Made by a program: the position numbers and the translations under genes. 64,000 nt of DNA from Planosporangium flavigriseum (GTDB lineage Bacteria; Actinomycetota; Actinomycetes; Mycobacteriales; Micromonosporaceae). Shown here piece by piece: positions 51,601-59,579 of the stretch. Numbering within the stretch: the stretch's first letter is position 1; each line of letters begins with the position of its first letter. The notes below the pieces were generated by a model that saw only the letters and a program-made list of their open reading frames with translations, was not told the DNA's origin and ran no database searches. The stretch is taken from the NCBI RefSeq assembly GCF_011947225.1, contig NZ_JAATVW010000005.1:1-64000 (forward strand). The letters run 5' to 3'.

Positions 51601-52656
51601 CCCGTCTGCCGAAGGCTGTGTCAGGACAATACTTCGCCGCTATCTACAACGGCCTGCCGAAAGCTGGCCGAGTTAGATCCAGCCGGCACGGTCGACGATC
51701 TTGTGTCTTACAAGACCCTCGCTGACGAACTCTCTACCGTCGCCCCTCGCGTCAAGATTGGGGAACTCGATGACGGGCGCCTTGCCGCGCTCTGCCGCCT
51801 ACTTCTTGACCGGTTCCCCGTCGCCAACGATCCTCCTGATGAGCCGGCAATGTTCGGCAGCGACGTGTACGAGACGCGCCAAGTGCGCAACCGCACGGTG
51901 AGCCTGCTTGCCGAACGTGGGCAAGTACGCACACTTGAGGAACTCGCCAACGAACGGCCCGAGGCTGAACAACTAATGATTCGCTACTACCTGCGTACCG
52001 CGCGGGCCAAGGCGGCGGATCTCGCTTACACCCATCCCACACCGCACAGTCTGCTTACTCTTCTCGGCCAGGCAGACGCGCGGCTCGTCCGTAGCAGCAG
52101 CGATCTGACGTACGTGCTCATCGAGCAACTGCAAGAGATACAGCACCATTTGACACACGGCGGCGGCTTCCGGGACATCTGGAACATCATCGACGGCCAT
52201 GAACCTAGACCGAACAGTGAAGACGACATCTCCGATTGGGTCCGCCGTCAACTGGAAGCCCGGCTTGGCAACGGCAGCGTGATCGATCGCGAAATACAGG
52301 TCGAACGCACCAAATCCAAGGGTTTCGGCACTCGTATGGATCTAACCGCCACCAAAGGGACCCCTACATATCCAGCAAGTACCGCGAGAGTGATCGCGGA
52401 AGCAAAGCTAGTCAACAATCAGGAACTTGAGAGCGCGCTGCACGAGCAACTCGTGCAGAAGTACCTAAAGCCCGCCGGCCTTCAGCATGGCATCTACCTC
52501 GTGTACTGGGTGAATGCAGATCAACGACCAGCGAGTTGGGCACGAAAAGGACCCACTGATCGGAGTGAACTCCTCAACAGGTTGAAGCAACAAGCGGATT
52601 CCGTAAGGCCAGACTTCGAAATACAGGCGTTCATTCTCGATATCTCAAGGCCGTAA
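48628..52656 (+). CDS. NACHT/STAND-like ATPase with C-terminal PD-(D/E)xK nuclease
   Basis: A 1342-residue single-protein machine. Walker A is APGGVGKTT (70-78, Lys76) and Walker B IYVDAIDE (117-124). FRHQQYAEYLAADY (about 336-349) is the phrase that closes NACHT modules. About 850 residues of helical repeats follow, the usual sensor part. The end carries a nuclease core: GTRMDLTA (Asp1238) and VIAEAKLV (Glu1258, Lys1260), then ESALHEQLVQKYLKPAG and GIYLVYWV. No membrane segment is seen. Codon use looks less GC-biased than in the flanks. The start could also be TTG 48655, which has AAAGGA upstream. Avs-type anti-phage proteins share the logic but usually carry the nuclease at the N-terminus. 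Confidence 0.8.
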   Translation: MRFEQKGQGLVVAPPIDQPDRYVLPPGQTIPLDRHGFLALPSADDWWTRPQVGIRPISDLLGGSSFILLAPGGVGKTTTLNNLEIREPNTRRVDLLGLSKSEVRETLAKAIDTGGPIYVDAIDEIALYEPTIFRILQHVLTTSAAQGVAWRLACRPAAWNPALADSLRSQGFSEWRLLPLDRPAAHKLVATVVADAQQFLDALVEANLGRLSASPMQLAATARQWQATGRLPASQADSIRFEIQRLLSETNAALPPPALATDRQYRLAGRLGAIAVLSGVTGFARAATQAPGTLAIADIPSNPEADEPGTPIEPNHFDEVLRTALFDAAPHGTVAFRHQQYAEYLAADYISRRPVAHAQLPALLGTRNGLLPGPVMGVAAWLTALIPSLTQDLISVNALALTQAGVELPEAACVKVIDGLLAAAKAGDIDPEWGLDLSGLVHPGLEQHLAGHVETGIEQPAQVWWVSRLAESGRCTGLVKILRSLALDPGWQAWARRAAISAVSVLGGDDDRRELQALLCLDGVTDPDDELLAGAIDALYPELMSTTTLLDVLRPRRNGNLVGGYLVLLGTLADRIPPEDLPTVLAWAVQRVRDENYEKDYGRLIGQLIMRGWASADTATVREPLTDLIAQLLRPPTWGLRRNGLPWAEGSHVERRQKLAVAVAERLDEQRWYQLLRFGLITSTDIEWLIEELPGLPILAQSPLANCVSPLLDHPTASQADMILSLTSSHPAYEPTRWWRDPVPVQSETADRLREFHSYEKQDEAEFADTLARRSEQLSMALANAVTDISTWWRIAYWLANGDEASESLFTHDLKMRPGWALLSDDEQQLVVELGLRYLDAHAPQPTNWAGRQTITTDKALPDWSGVYLLTTLARHAPSRVRQLKKPIWQRWAPAIVGAWNYEGGEDAQLRCDLVDLAPSEVRAHIVDASLDHLDALAANDQHLTPFPLFDHLCAELAPVVAERIAENRYGDQLGGSLLDLLVKHSPHVALPVCRRLCQDNTSPLSTTACRKLAELDPAGTVDDLVSYKTLADELSTVAPRVKIGELDDGRLAALCRLLLDRFPVANDPPDEPAMFGSDVYETRQVRNRTVSLLAERGQVRTLEELANERPEAEQLMIRYYLRTARAKAADLAYTHPTPHSLLTLLGQADARLVRSSSDLTYVLIEQLQEIQHHLTHGGGFRDIWNIIDGHEPRPNSEDDISDWVRRQLEARLGNGSVIDREIQVERTKSKGFGTRMDLTATKGTPTYPASTARVIAEAKLVNNQELESALHEQLVQKYLKPAGLQHGIYLVYWVNADQRPASWARKGPTDRSELLNRLKQQADSVRPDFEIQAFILDISRP

Positions 52657-53027
52657 TCCAGACTTCTCAAGTACTGTGCGCCCGTGTGGCAGTCGGCTGT
52701 TGCACATCCACCTTCACTAGTCCCCGACCGGCCGTTCGAGGAGCATGACACTGGTTGTTGCTGCTCTCATCAATTCCAGTACCAGCAGGCGATTCGGGTT
52801 GGTCTAGATCCAGTGTGACATCGCCGAGGCTCTATCGACGCCTTGACAAACGCCGCGAGCGGAGCGTTCATCGACAGGCGGCAGCGATCCGGTGGCGGCC
52901 GGTCAACCGGTCGTGACCAGCCCCGATTCCGGGGCTGCGCTGCCGTGACCGAGGAGTTCGTCGAGTCGCTTGGAGGCGCATCGCGGTAGCCAGGGATGAA
53001 CAGGCGCCGCCGGCAGGGAACGAAAAC
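52657..53027. other. Spacer between the NACHT-like gene and the recombinase region
   Basis: No gene supported. CAGCCCCG (52918-52925) and CGGGGCTG (52930-52937) form a perfect 8-bp stem with an ATTC loop, a plausible terminator for the NACHT-like gene. AT-richer bases at 52657-52860 may hold promoter sites. Confidence 0.4.
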
Positions 53028-53213
53028 GTGGCCCGCTCGTCTCGGGCCGCGATCCGCCGGCTGTCCAGCTCGGTGGAGATCGTCCGGGTCCATGGTCCGG
53101 ACGCGGCGCATCTCGCCGAGGTCCAGCTTGAAGCGATCAGGGAGGTACTCGCATGGGCGTTAACTCAGCACGACATGGCCAGCCACATCGAGGACGAGGA
53201 CCGGGCGGCATGA
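53028..53213 (+). CDS. Small helical protein upstream of the recombinase
   Basis: GTG 53028 has GGGA eight bases upstream. The 61-residue product reads RAAIRRLSSSVEIVRVHGPD then AEVQLEAIREVLAWALTQHD and an acidic end. It is mainly helical. It lies 94 bp before the serine recombinase and could be an accessory (for example a directionality factor), but this is position-based inference only. Confidence 0.5.
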   Translation: MARSSRAAIRRLSSSVEIVRVHGPDAAHLAEVQLEAIREVLAWALTQHDMASHIEDEDRAA

Positions 53214-53307
53214 ACACCGGACCGGATCGCCGGTACGGGACTAGGCCGCCCGGCCTGCCTACCAGCCCACCGCCACCGGCGGTACCACCTTGACCAAGGA
53301 GCCCTGC

Positions 53308-55224
53308 GTGACCACGCACCCCTCGATCAGCAGCCATCCATCGTCCATCTACCAACGCCCGAGCCCACCAGGCCGACCGGCCACTCCGCGCGTCGCGGTC
53401 GCGTTCCTGGCCCGGGTCTCCACCGACGACCAGCAAGACCCGACCCTCTCGTTGCCGCGCCAGCTGGCCAACTGCCAGGCGGCACTGCCGGAGGGCTGGG
53501 AGATCGTCGCCTGGTTCTGGGACATCGAGTCCGGCCGGACCTCCCTGGAACGGCGCGGCCGCAGCCGGGCGCACGAGCATATCGCCGTGCCGCTGCCCCG
53601 CGACGGCGGCCTGCTCGACCTGCTCGCCGAGGCCGAGCACCCCGGCCGGCGCTTCAACGTCGTCATCTGCGAGTCGATCGACCGGCTCGCCCGCCGCACC
53701 TACGTCGGCACCGGCATCGAGCACCAGCTCGAACAGGCCGGCGTGCGTCTGTACGCCGCCGACGAGCCGATCGACCCGCGCGGCAAGCGCTCCACCGGCC
53801 TGCTCACCCGGCGGGTCAAGCAGGGTGTGGCCGAGTGGTACGTGCTCGACATGCTCGAACGGTCCTGGGATGGTTTCAAGGTGCACACCGGGCAGGGCTG
53901 GAACATTGGCAAACCGCCGTACGGCTACGCCGCCCAGAAGATCGAGCACCCGGTCCCGGCCAAGGCCGCCGAGGGCCTGACCAAGACCCGCCTCGTCCCG
54001 GACCCGCAGCGCGCGCCGGTCGTGGCGCACATCTTCCGCCTGCGCGTCGTGGAGCGGCTCGGCTTCGACGCGATCGCTGCCCGCCTCAACAGAGACCACG
54101 ACCGCTACCCGGTCCCGGAACCAACCAGCCCGCACCGGCGACGCGGCACCTGGTCCGGCTCGGCGGTACGCGACATCGTCACCAACCCCAAGTACACCGG
54201 ATACATGGTGTGGAACCGTCGCGCCACCAAGTCCGGTGGCCGGATCAACCCGCCTGAGGCGTGGGTGTGGTCCGAGCAGCCGACCCACGAACCGCTCGTG
54301 ACCCGTGAGACGTTCGAGGCCGCCGCGCAGGTCGCCCGTCTGAGAGAGGGTTCCCGCAACGCGGCCGGCCCGAACGCCGCCCACCGTCAGACCAAGCGCG
54401 GCTACTTGCTGCGCTCCTACGTCCGCTGCTGGCTGTGTGACCATCGGATGTTTGGCAAGACCCGCCGGGGCCACGCCTACTACTGCTGCTACCCGGCGGG
54501 CAACAACGCTGACCGCCTCGACCGCTACCCGGCCGACCACCCCAAGGCGATCTATGTGCGGGAGGACGCCCTCACCGAGGCCCTCGACCACGTCATCGCC
54601 ACGAGAATCTTCGGGCCCGACCGGCACGCCCTCCTCCGTCGCGAGCTCGCCGACCGACCTGGCAAACAGCGGCTCGCCGATGCGGCCCGCGCCGATGCGC
54701 TGCGCGAGCAGATCGCCGACCTCGCCGCCCGCCAGGACCGGCTCATCGTCGAACTGGAAACCACCAACCCTGCCGATCGCGCCTTCCGCGACCGGCTCCG
54801 CGGCCGCTTCGACGCCCTGGAAGCCGAACGCGCCGACAAGACCGCCCAACTCGAAGCGCTGGAGGCGGCGAGTCACGTCGAGCCCGAGCAGGACATCAAG
54901 CTCCTCGACGGCCTGCCGCTCCTGCCGCACCTCAACATCACCGAAGCCCCCGAGCGGACCCAGCGCAAGCTCTACGACGCCCTCCAACTGCAGATCCACT
55001 ATGACCGGCCCGACCAGGCCCGCTTCCGCATCGCTCTCACTGACGACACCGTCGAGATGCTGACTGAGGCGATCACCGGCACCCCAGCCAACGAACCGCA
55101 ACCGGATGCCCATTTGACTGCCGCCCCGCCGGGGGCACCTCTCAGATCAGTGAAAACCTGGGTTGAGCAGGTAATAAGCGTGAGAGTCGATCTGCTCCCA
55201 TGGGCAACCTTAGGCCGTCCGTAG
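53308..55224 (+). CDS. Large serine recombinase (integrase)
   Basis: A 638-residue site-specific recombinase. The resolvase domain has FLARVSTDDQQDPTLSLPRQ with the nucleophile Ser, and VVICESIDRLARRTYVGTG. The recombinase domain (PPYGYAAQKIEH, DIVTNPKYTGYMVWNR) and a zinc ribbon (CWLCDHRMFGKTRRG then YYCCYP) follow, then a coiled coil (REQIADLAARQDRLIVELE). GTG 53308 has AAGGAG seven bases upstream. It should integrate and excise the element by cutting attP/attB. The last 30 residues look foreign and begin at the 12-base tRNA-like repeat, so the frame may run through the attachment site into the chromosome. Confidence 0.92.
   Translation: MTTHPSISSHPSSIYQRPSPPGRPATPRVAVAFLARVSTDDQQDPTLSLPRQLANCQAALPEGWEIVAWFWDIESGRTSLERRGRSRAHEHIAVPLPRDGGLLDLLAEAEHPGRRFNVVICESIDRLARRTYVGTGIEHQLEQAGVRLYAADEPIDPRGKRSTGLLTRRVKQGVAEWYVLDMLERSWDGFKVHTGQGWNIGKPPYGYAAQKIEHPVPAKAAEGLTKTRLVPDPQRAPVVAHIFRLRVVERLGFDAIAARLNRDHDRYPVPEPTSPHRRRGTWSGSAVRDIVTNPKYTGYMVWNRRATKSGGRINPPEAWVWSEQPTHEPLVTRETFEAAAQVARLREGSRNAAGPNAAHRQTKRGYLLRSYVRCWLCDHRMFGKTRRGHAYYCCYPAGNNADRLDRYPADHPKAIYVREDALTEALDHVIATRIFGPDRHALLRRELADRPGKQRLADAARADALREQIADLAARQDRLIVELETTNPADRAFRDRLRGRFDALEAERADKTAQLEALEAASHVEPEQDIKLLDGLPLLPHLNITEAPERTQRKLYDALQLQIHYDRPDQARFRIALTDDTVEMLTEAITGTPANEPQPDAHLTAAPPGAPLRSVKTWVEQVISVRVDLLPWATLGRP
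55128..55139 (+). other. Candidate right attachment site (12-base match to tRNA-Arg 3' end)
   Basis: GCCGGGGGCACC here equals bases 37296-37307 at the 3' end of the intact tRNA-Arg gene. The two copies bracket the DUF2637 to recombinase segment, and this copy lies at the end of the recombinase gene. Twelve GC-rich bases can match by chance, so this is a candidate only. Confidence 0.4.
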
Positions 55225-55266
55225 CTCCCTGTTTGTCGGGGGTCCTGCAAAATACGGCAATGGATC

Positions 55267-55804
55267 TTGGCTGTGTTGAGCGTGGTCACACCGCAGATAC
55301 CAAACGGGGCCGTAGCGCCTGACTGTGCAGCCAGCACCGGTCGATCTGGGACGCGTACTGCGGCCGGATACGTCGCTCAGTCCTACCGGGACGGCGCGAT
55401 CACGTATCTCGAGTACTCGTACGCCATGCGCCGGTCTTCCAGTCGCGAAGGTGCTCAACCGGGCCGGGTTCTACGTCGCTCCGACCGCGTCCAAGGTGTC
55501 CGTGGCGCTCACCGGCGCCAGGGCCAATGCCGGCCAGGCCCAGGAGCTGATCGGCGTGTACACCAGTACTGATTCGCGGGCGTACCCGCTGTCGAGCTAC
55601 GCGTACGCGATCGTGCCGACTGCGACCGGTGGCGCGTTCACCACCAACAGGGGCCGTGCCCTCGCGATGTTCCTGCGGTAGTCCGTCTGCGACGGCCAGC
55701 CGCCGCTGCCGATCACCGGCTGTCACAACCCGACCTTAGGCTCTGACGGGACCGACGTGCTTCTGGCGACCGCGCCGAACGCTCACGCCGGCCTACCGTC
55801 CTAA
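55267..55804 (+). pseudogene. PstS-like phosphate-binding protein remnant
   Basis: One frame gives RTAAGYVAQSYRDGAITYLE then YSYAMR. After a frameshift near 55425 the next frame continues LPVAKVLNRAGFYVAPTA, then AYPLSSYAYAIVPTATGG and ALAMFLR. A TAG at 55679 interrupts before SVCDGQPPL. All pieces are typical of the second half of PstS-type proteins. The N-terminal half is absent; the recombinase gene and candidate attachment site lie where it should be. The 5' loss may stem from element integration or deletion. Confidence 0.75.
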
Positions 55805-55932
55805 ATGGAGTAGCGCCGGGCAGGCTCGCGTCGTTCCGGAGATCACCATCTCACCGAACTGGTTGAAGTGTCCCAGTGCACTGTGGACGTTCCGCGTCTC
55901 GGTGTACGTCGGGGTCGATCAGGTGAGGTGGC

Positions 55933-56448
55933 ATGAAGCGTAGCGACCGGAACAGGGCCGCCAGCCGCGAAGTGTGGGCGTTGGTCGCCGTTTGGCTCGG
56001 CCTCGGTGACGTCGGCACCGCCGGTCCGTCGGTTCGACGTGGTGCCGCTTTCCTGGTGGTTCAGAGCGCCATCGTGGTCGCCCTTGTCGCCGCCATCGCG
56101 CTGGTGAAGCCCGTGTTGTTCGGTGGCGATATTCGGCGGGGGTGGCCATACGGCCTTCTCCTGCTGGTTCTGCCGATCGCCGCCGGTATCGCGCACAGGC
56201 CGGCGGGGCTCCTGGTCGCCCTGGCTGCTGCCGTCCCCGTGACGACGTCGATCCGCCAACTGAGGAAGCCAACCAGCCAACCGGGCCGGTCGGCGACTGA
56301 AGAGCGCGTCGACCTGCCGTACACGGGTCGCCTCGATTTAATCCGTGCCCCGGCGGATAGCCCGCCCCTGCCCGGGTACCTCACACCACGCCGGCCTAAG
56401 ACCGACGGAGTAGCTCACCTGACCAGATACCTCATACCGTCGGCGTAG
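55933..56448 (+). CDS. Membrane protein of the sortase locus
   Basis: A 171-residue protein with a charged start, a hydrophobic helix (FLVVQSAIVVALVAAIALV), GWPYGLLLLVLPIAAGIA, LLVALAAAVPVTT, and a hydrophilic C-terminal tail of about 60 residues. It probably has three or four membrane segments and a cytoplasmic tail. The family is unknown. GAGG precedes the ATG. It lies upstream of the sortase substrate and sortase genes in the same direction. Confidence 0.6.
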   Translation: MKRSDRNRAASREVWALVAVWLGLGDVGTAGPSVRRGAAFLVVQSAIVVALVAAIALVKPVLFGGDIRRGWPYGLLLLVLPIAAGIAHRPAGLLVALAAAVPVTTSIRQLRKPTSQPGRSATEERVDLPYTGRLDLIRAPADSPPLPGYLTPRRPKTDGVAHLTRYLIPSA

Positions 56449-56530
56449 CCCGCACCACGCGTGGTCGCACAAAGCGAACCCCAGCAGTTCAAGGTCAGCA
56501 ATCCGACTTTGCGGTCTCAAGGGGGTAGTG

Positions 56531-56998
56531 GTGCAAAAGCTGATTCAGTACGGCTTCCAGCGGGAAGCGAGAGACCCTGTTCGTCGACGCGGCGGAGTTT
56601 GGCTGCGTCTGCTGGCGACGGCGTCGCTTGCGGCGATGGTGGTGGGCGTGAGCAGCGAGGCGGCGATGGCCGAGGATCCTCCATCGCCTTCGCCGTCCGA
56701 GTCCCAGGCTCCGACGGGCTCGCCGTCAGCGACCGCCCAAGCCACCCAGTCTCCGACAGCGACGGCGTTGGCGACGGCGACGGCGTCTCCGACCCAGTGT
56801 CCGACGGCGTCGGCGTCTCCGACCGGTTGTCCGACGGCATCACCTTCCTCGGCGAGCCCGACGCCCAGTGGCGCACCCAGCACCGGTGGGGGCGGTACGG
56901 CCGGGTCCAGTGCTGTCTTCCTGATGGCGCTGGCGGGGATCATGCTCACCCCGGTCGGCATCGCTCTGCTGAGGCGACGTCGGGCTACGAATGACTGA
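56531..56998 (+). CDS. Cell-wall-anchored protein, probable sortase F substrate
   Basis: About 155 residues: N-terminal basic segment, signal-peptide hydrophobic run (LLATASLAAMVVGVSSEAAM), a Ser/Pro/Thr/Ala-rich spacer of about 60 residues, then PSGAPSTGGGGTAG, a hydrophobic helix (AVFLMALAGIMLTPVGIAL) and RRRRATND. That is the layout of a cell-wall sorting signal, with APSTG in place of LPxTG. GTG 56531 is best spaced from the GGGGG run. Its stop overlaps the sortase start by 8 bp, strong evidence that the two work together. Confidence 0.75.
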   Translation: MQKLIQYGFQREARDPVRRRGGVWLRLLATASLAAMVVGVSSEAAMAEDPPSPSPSESQAPTGSPSATAQATQSPTATALATATASPTQCPTASASPTGCPTASPSSASPTPSGAPSTGGGGTAGSSAVFLMALAGIMLTPVGIALLRRRRATND

Positions 56999-57686
56999 TC
57001 ACCTGCCCCGTCTGGCGCGGGGCGCGGGCGTGACCGCGGTCCTGCTCGCTTTGGCTGCGCTGGCGAATGTCGGGCGGCCCGCGAGATTGCCGGTCACACC
57101 TGACCCGTACCAGTCAGCATGGGTTGTCCCGCCGACCGTTCCCCGTGCGTCGGTGGGGCAACCCGCCCAGCCCGTGTTTCCTCGCGCGACCCGGACCGCG
57201 TCGCCCCGCCCGACGCTGACGGCGCTGCCGCGTTCCAAACCGGTGCGAGTGTCGATTCCCGCAATCGACGCGGCGTCCTCGTTGATGCCGCTCGGGCTGA
57301 ACCCGGACAGGACCGTCCAGGTGCCGCCGTTGTCGGACCCGATGCAGGCCGGCTGGTACTCGCTCGGTCCGACCCCGGGGGAGGTCGGGGCCAGCGTGAT
57401 TCTTGGGCATGTGGACGGCTACAGCGAGCCGGGCATCTTCTTCCGGCTGCGCGACGTGCGGCCCGGGGACCGGATTCTCGTCACCAGGGAGGACGGCACG
57501 ACAGTGCGATTCATGGTCTACCGCACCGAGCAGGTGCCCAAGGACGACTTCCCGACCGAGAAGGTCTACCGCGCCGCCGCCCGCCCGGAGCTTCGCCTTA
57601 TCACGTGTGGCGGAAGCTTTGACTCGCAGTCGGGAAACTACCGGGACAACGTGCTCGTCTTCGCCGTCTTCGCCGGGCCTAACTGA
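56991..57686 (+). CDS. Class F sortase
   Basis: A 231-residue transpeptidase with one N-terminal membrane anchor (AGVTAVLLALAALANVG), a Pro/Thr-rich stalk and a catalytic beta barrel. The triad is His140 (VILGHVDGY), Cys206 (RLITCGGSF) and Arg218 (GNYRDNVLVF). The TLITC-like strand and GHVD are the class F pattern. It cuts a sorting motif and links the substrate to the wall or another acceptor. The likely substrate is the overlapping upstream gene product. Confidence 0.9.
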   Translation: MTDHLPRLARGAGVTAVLLALAALANVGRPARLPVTPDPYQSAWVVPPTVPRASVGQPAQPVFPRATRTASPRPTLTALPRSKPVRVSIPAIDAASSLMPLGLNPDRTVQVPPLSDPMQAGWYSLGPTPGEVGASVILGHVDGYSEPGIFFRLRDVRPGDRILVTREDGTTVRFMVYRTEQVPKDDFPTEKVYRAAARPELRLITCGGSFDSQSGNYRDNVLVFAVFAGPN

Positions 57687-57814
57687 GCTGCGACGGGTCG
57701 AGTTGTGAACAACGTTCGTGAATCTTTGCGCCGAGTGAAGGTGGATTCCTTTCAGCTCCTGGCGCCGACGGCCGACATAGAGCATGAGCCGCATCTGTCG
57801 GAGGGGTTGGGGCA

Positions 57815-58258
57815 GTGGAGGACGCTGTGGGGCTGGATGCCCTGATGGTTGTGGGGCACGCGACGTCAGGGGCCGGGCGTCGACGCCCGGACACGCGACG
57901 GTCAAAGTTCGGGCTGGCGGGCAGGCTGCTGGTTGGTGCGGTCATCGGGGTGGCGGCCGTCGGGGGTACCGTCGCGCTGGCCCATGCGGCGTCGACCCGG
58001 CAGGCGGAGAGCATCTTCGTGACGCCGGCCGCGCCTCCGGTTCCACCGCAGCCGCAGGCCCCCACCGGCGCCTCGTCGCCAGACGGGATCCTGCCACCGG
58101 TGACGGACCAGGCCGGGACGGCCCCGAGTTCGGACCCCTACGCGAGCCCCAGCGATCGGGGCCTGACCGAGGCGTCGCCTACCGTGGACCCGGGTGTGCA
58201 CCAGGATGACGGTCTCTATGAACCGCCTGTGCCTCAGGATCCCCACTCGAACGGGTAG
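57815..58258 (+). CDS. Single-pass membrane protein with Pro-rich tail
   Basis: GTG 57815 follows GGAGG at a loose distance. The 147 residues have a basic segment (GRRRPDTRRSKFG), one membrane helix (LLVGAVIGVAAVGGTVALAHA) and an extracellular Pro/Ser/Asp-rich tail. No enzymatic domain is seen. It follows the sortase gene by 128 bp and may belong to the same surface-protein locus. Confidence 0.6.
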   Translation: MEDAVGLDALMVVGHATSGAGRRRPDTRRSKFGLAGRLLVGAVIGVAAVGGTVALAHAASTRQAESIFVTPAAPPVPPQPQAPTGASSPDGILPPVTDQAGTAPSSDPYASPSDRGLTEASPTVDPGVHQDDGLYEPPVPQDPHSNG

Positions 58259-58267
58259 CCCCGCCGG

Positions 58268-58762
58268 TCACTCGTTCTCCGCCGACTTCTGGCCGCCGAC
58301 CACCACCACGGGGCACGGTGCCTTCTCGATCAGATCGCGCGAAGTGCTGCCCAGCAGCAGTTCGTGGAGGGCGTGATGGCCGTGCGCGCCGACGACGATG
58401 GCCGGGCTGTCGTGCTCCCGGGCCACGCGGATCAACGTGCCGGCCACCGTGACGTCGATCGCGACGACCAGGTTCTCCGCATCGAGGCCGGCGGCTCTGG
58501 CCAGCGCCTCGCCGTGCCGTGCGGTCCGCTGCGCGCCCTCGTACATCGCCTGGTCGAGCTTGAAGCCCTGGTCCAGGTCGACGACGGTCGGCGGCGGCTC
58601 GAAGCCCCGGACGGGAAGGGTGGCCAGGTCGAGGGCGGCCCCGGCCGCCCACACCACGACCACCAGCACCCGGTGCGCGGCTAGCAGCGGCGCTGATGCG
58701 CGCAGGGCGCGATCGGAGGCCGGCGTCCCGTCGTAGCCGACGATGACAGGGCGAGAGCTCAT
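58268..58762 (-). CDS. Universal stress protein (UspA family)
   Basis: A 164-residue Usp domain: PVIVGYDGTPASDRALRA at the start and the ATP-binding signature GAHGHHALHELLLGSTS (G-2x-G-9x-G-S) near residues 133-149, ending CPVVVVGG. It therefore belongs to the ATP-binding Usp class, general stress proteins under hypoxia or starvation. ATG 58762 begins exactly with the family; an upstream GTG (58774) would add four residues. It is convergent with the membrane protein gene, 10 bp apart. Confidence 0.9.
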   Translation of the reverse strand: MSSRPVIVGYDGTPASDRALRASAPLLAAHRVLVVVVWAAGAALDLATLPVRGFEPPPTVVDLDQGFKLDQAMYEGAQRTARHGEALARAAGLDAENLVVAIDVTVAGTLIRVAREHDSPAIVVGAHGHHALHELLLGSTSRDLIEKAPCPVVVVGGQKSAENE

Positions 58763-58870
58763 GGCAGTTGTCACGTTACGCCTGATTCTTCGGCGCTCCA
58801 CTTGGCGCGGCGAGCAGTGCGCAGGGCAGCCGGGCTATGGTTGAGTCTTCAACAACTGGGAGCGCTGAGC

Positions 58871-59560
58871 ATGATCACTGTCGAGATCTGGTCCGATGTC
58901 GTCTGCCCGTGGTGCTACATCGGCAAGCGCCGGCTCGAGCGGGCCCTCGCCGAGTTCGAGCCCGTGGTCGAGATCGTGTGGCGCAGCTACCAGCTAGACC
59001 CCGAAACGCCGGTGGGCGAGCAGCGGGGGATGGTCGAGTCGTTCGCGGCCCGCAAGGGGCTGGGGGAGAGCCAGGTCCGCTCGATGTTCGCCCAGGTCAC
59101 CGACGTTGCCGCCGGTGAGGGGCTGGAGTACGACTTCGACCGCGTCCGTCCCGCGAACACCCTGGACGCGCACCGGCTGCTGCACTTCGCGGCGGCCCAC
59201 GGCCGGCAGGGTGAGCTCAAGGAGCGGCTGCTGCGCGCGTACTTCACCGAGGGTGAGCAGATCGACCATCCGGAGGTGCTGGCGCGGCTCGCGGGTGAGG
59301 TCGGCCTCGACGAGGCCGCCGCCCGGCGCGCGCTGGACGACGGAGCGCACGCCGACGACGTACTAGCCGATTTCGAGACCGCGCGGTCGTTCGGGATCAG
59401 CGGCGTGCCGTTTTTCGTCTTCAATCGACGGTTCGCGGTCTCCGGCGCGCAGCCCACGGAGGTGTTCACTCGGGCGCTCGAAGCGGCGCGGGAAGCGTCC
59501 GCCGTGGACGCTCCCCACGCTGAGGGCCACGTGTGCGAGGACGACAACTGCGCGGTTTGA
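58871..59560 (+). CDS. DsbA-family oxidoreductase, FrnE-like
   Basis: A 229-residue cytoplasmic DsbA-fold protein with VCPWCYIGKRRLE (Cys12/Cys15), the all-helical insertion and SGVPFFVFNRRFAVSGAQ with the cis-Pro loop. The tail has two more Cys (VCEDDNC). FrnE-type proteins act as cytoplasmic disulfide isomerases/oxidoreductases, linked to oxidative stress. GGGAG precedes the ATG at about nine bases. It is probably monocistronic. Confidence 0.92.
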   Translation: MITVEIWSDVVCPWCYIGKRRLERALAEFEPVVEIVWRSYQLDPETPVGEQRGMVESFAARKGLGESQVRSMFAQVTDVAAGEGLEYDFDRVRPANTLDAHRLLHFAAAHGRQGELKERLLRAYFTEGEQIDHPEVLARLAGEVGLDEAAARRALDDGAHADDVLADFETARSFGISGVPFFVFNRRFAVSGAQPTEVFTRALEAAREASAVDAPHAEGHVCEDDNCAV

Positions 59561-59579
59561 ACTCAACCCTCCGGAGGCG

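Noticed and set aside
53137-55113. 658-codon open frame on the strand opposite the serine recombinase
   Set aside because: It mirrors the recombinase codon by codon (GC-rich third positions keep it open), has Gly/Val/Arg-rich composition and no family features.
56690-56880. Repetitive GC-rich tract as a possible regulatory repeat
   Set aside because: It is the Ser/Pro/Thr/Ala-rich spacer of the sortase substrate; the repetition follows from codon bias.
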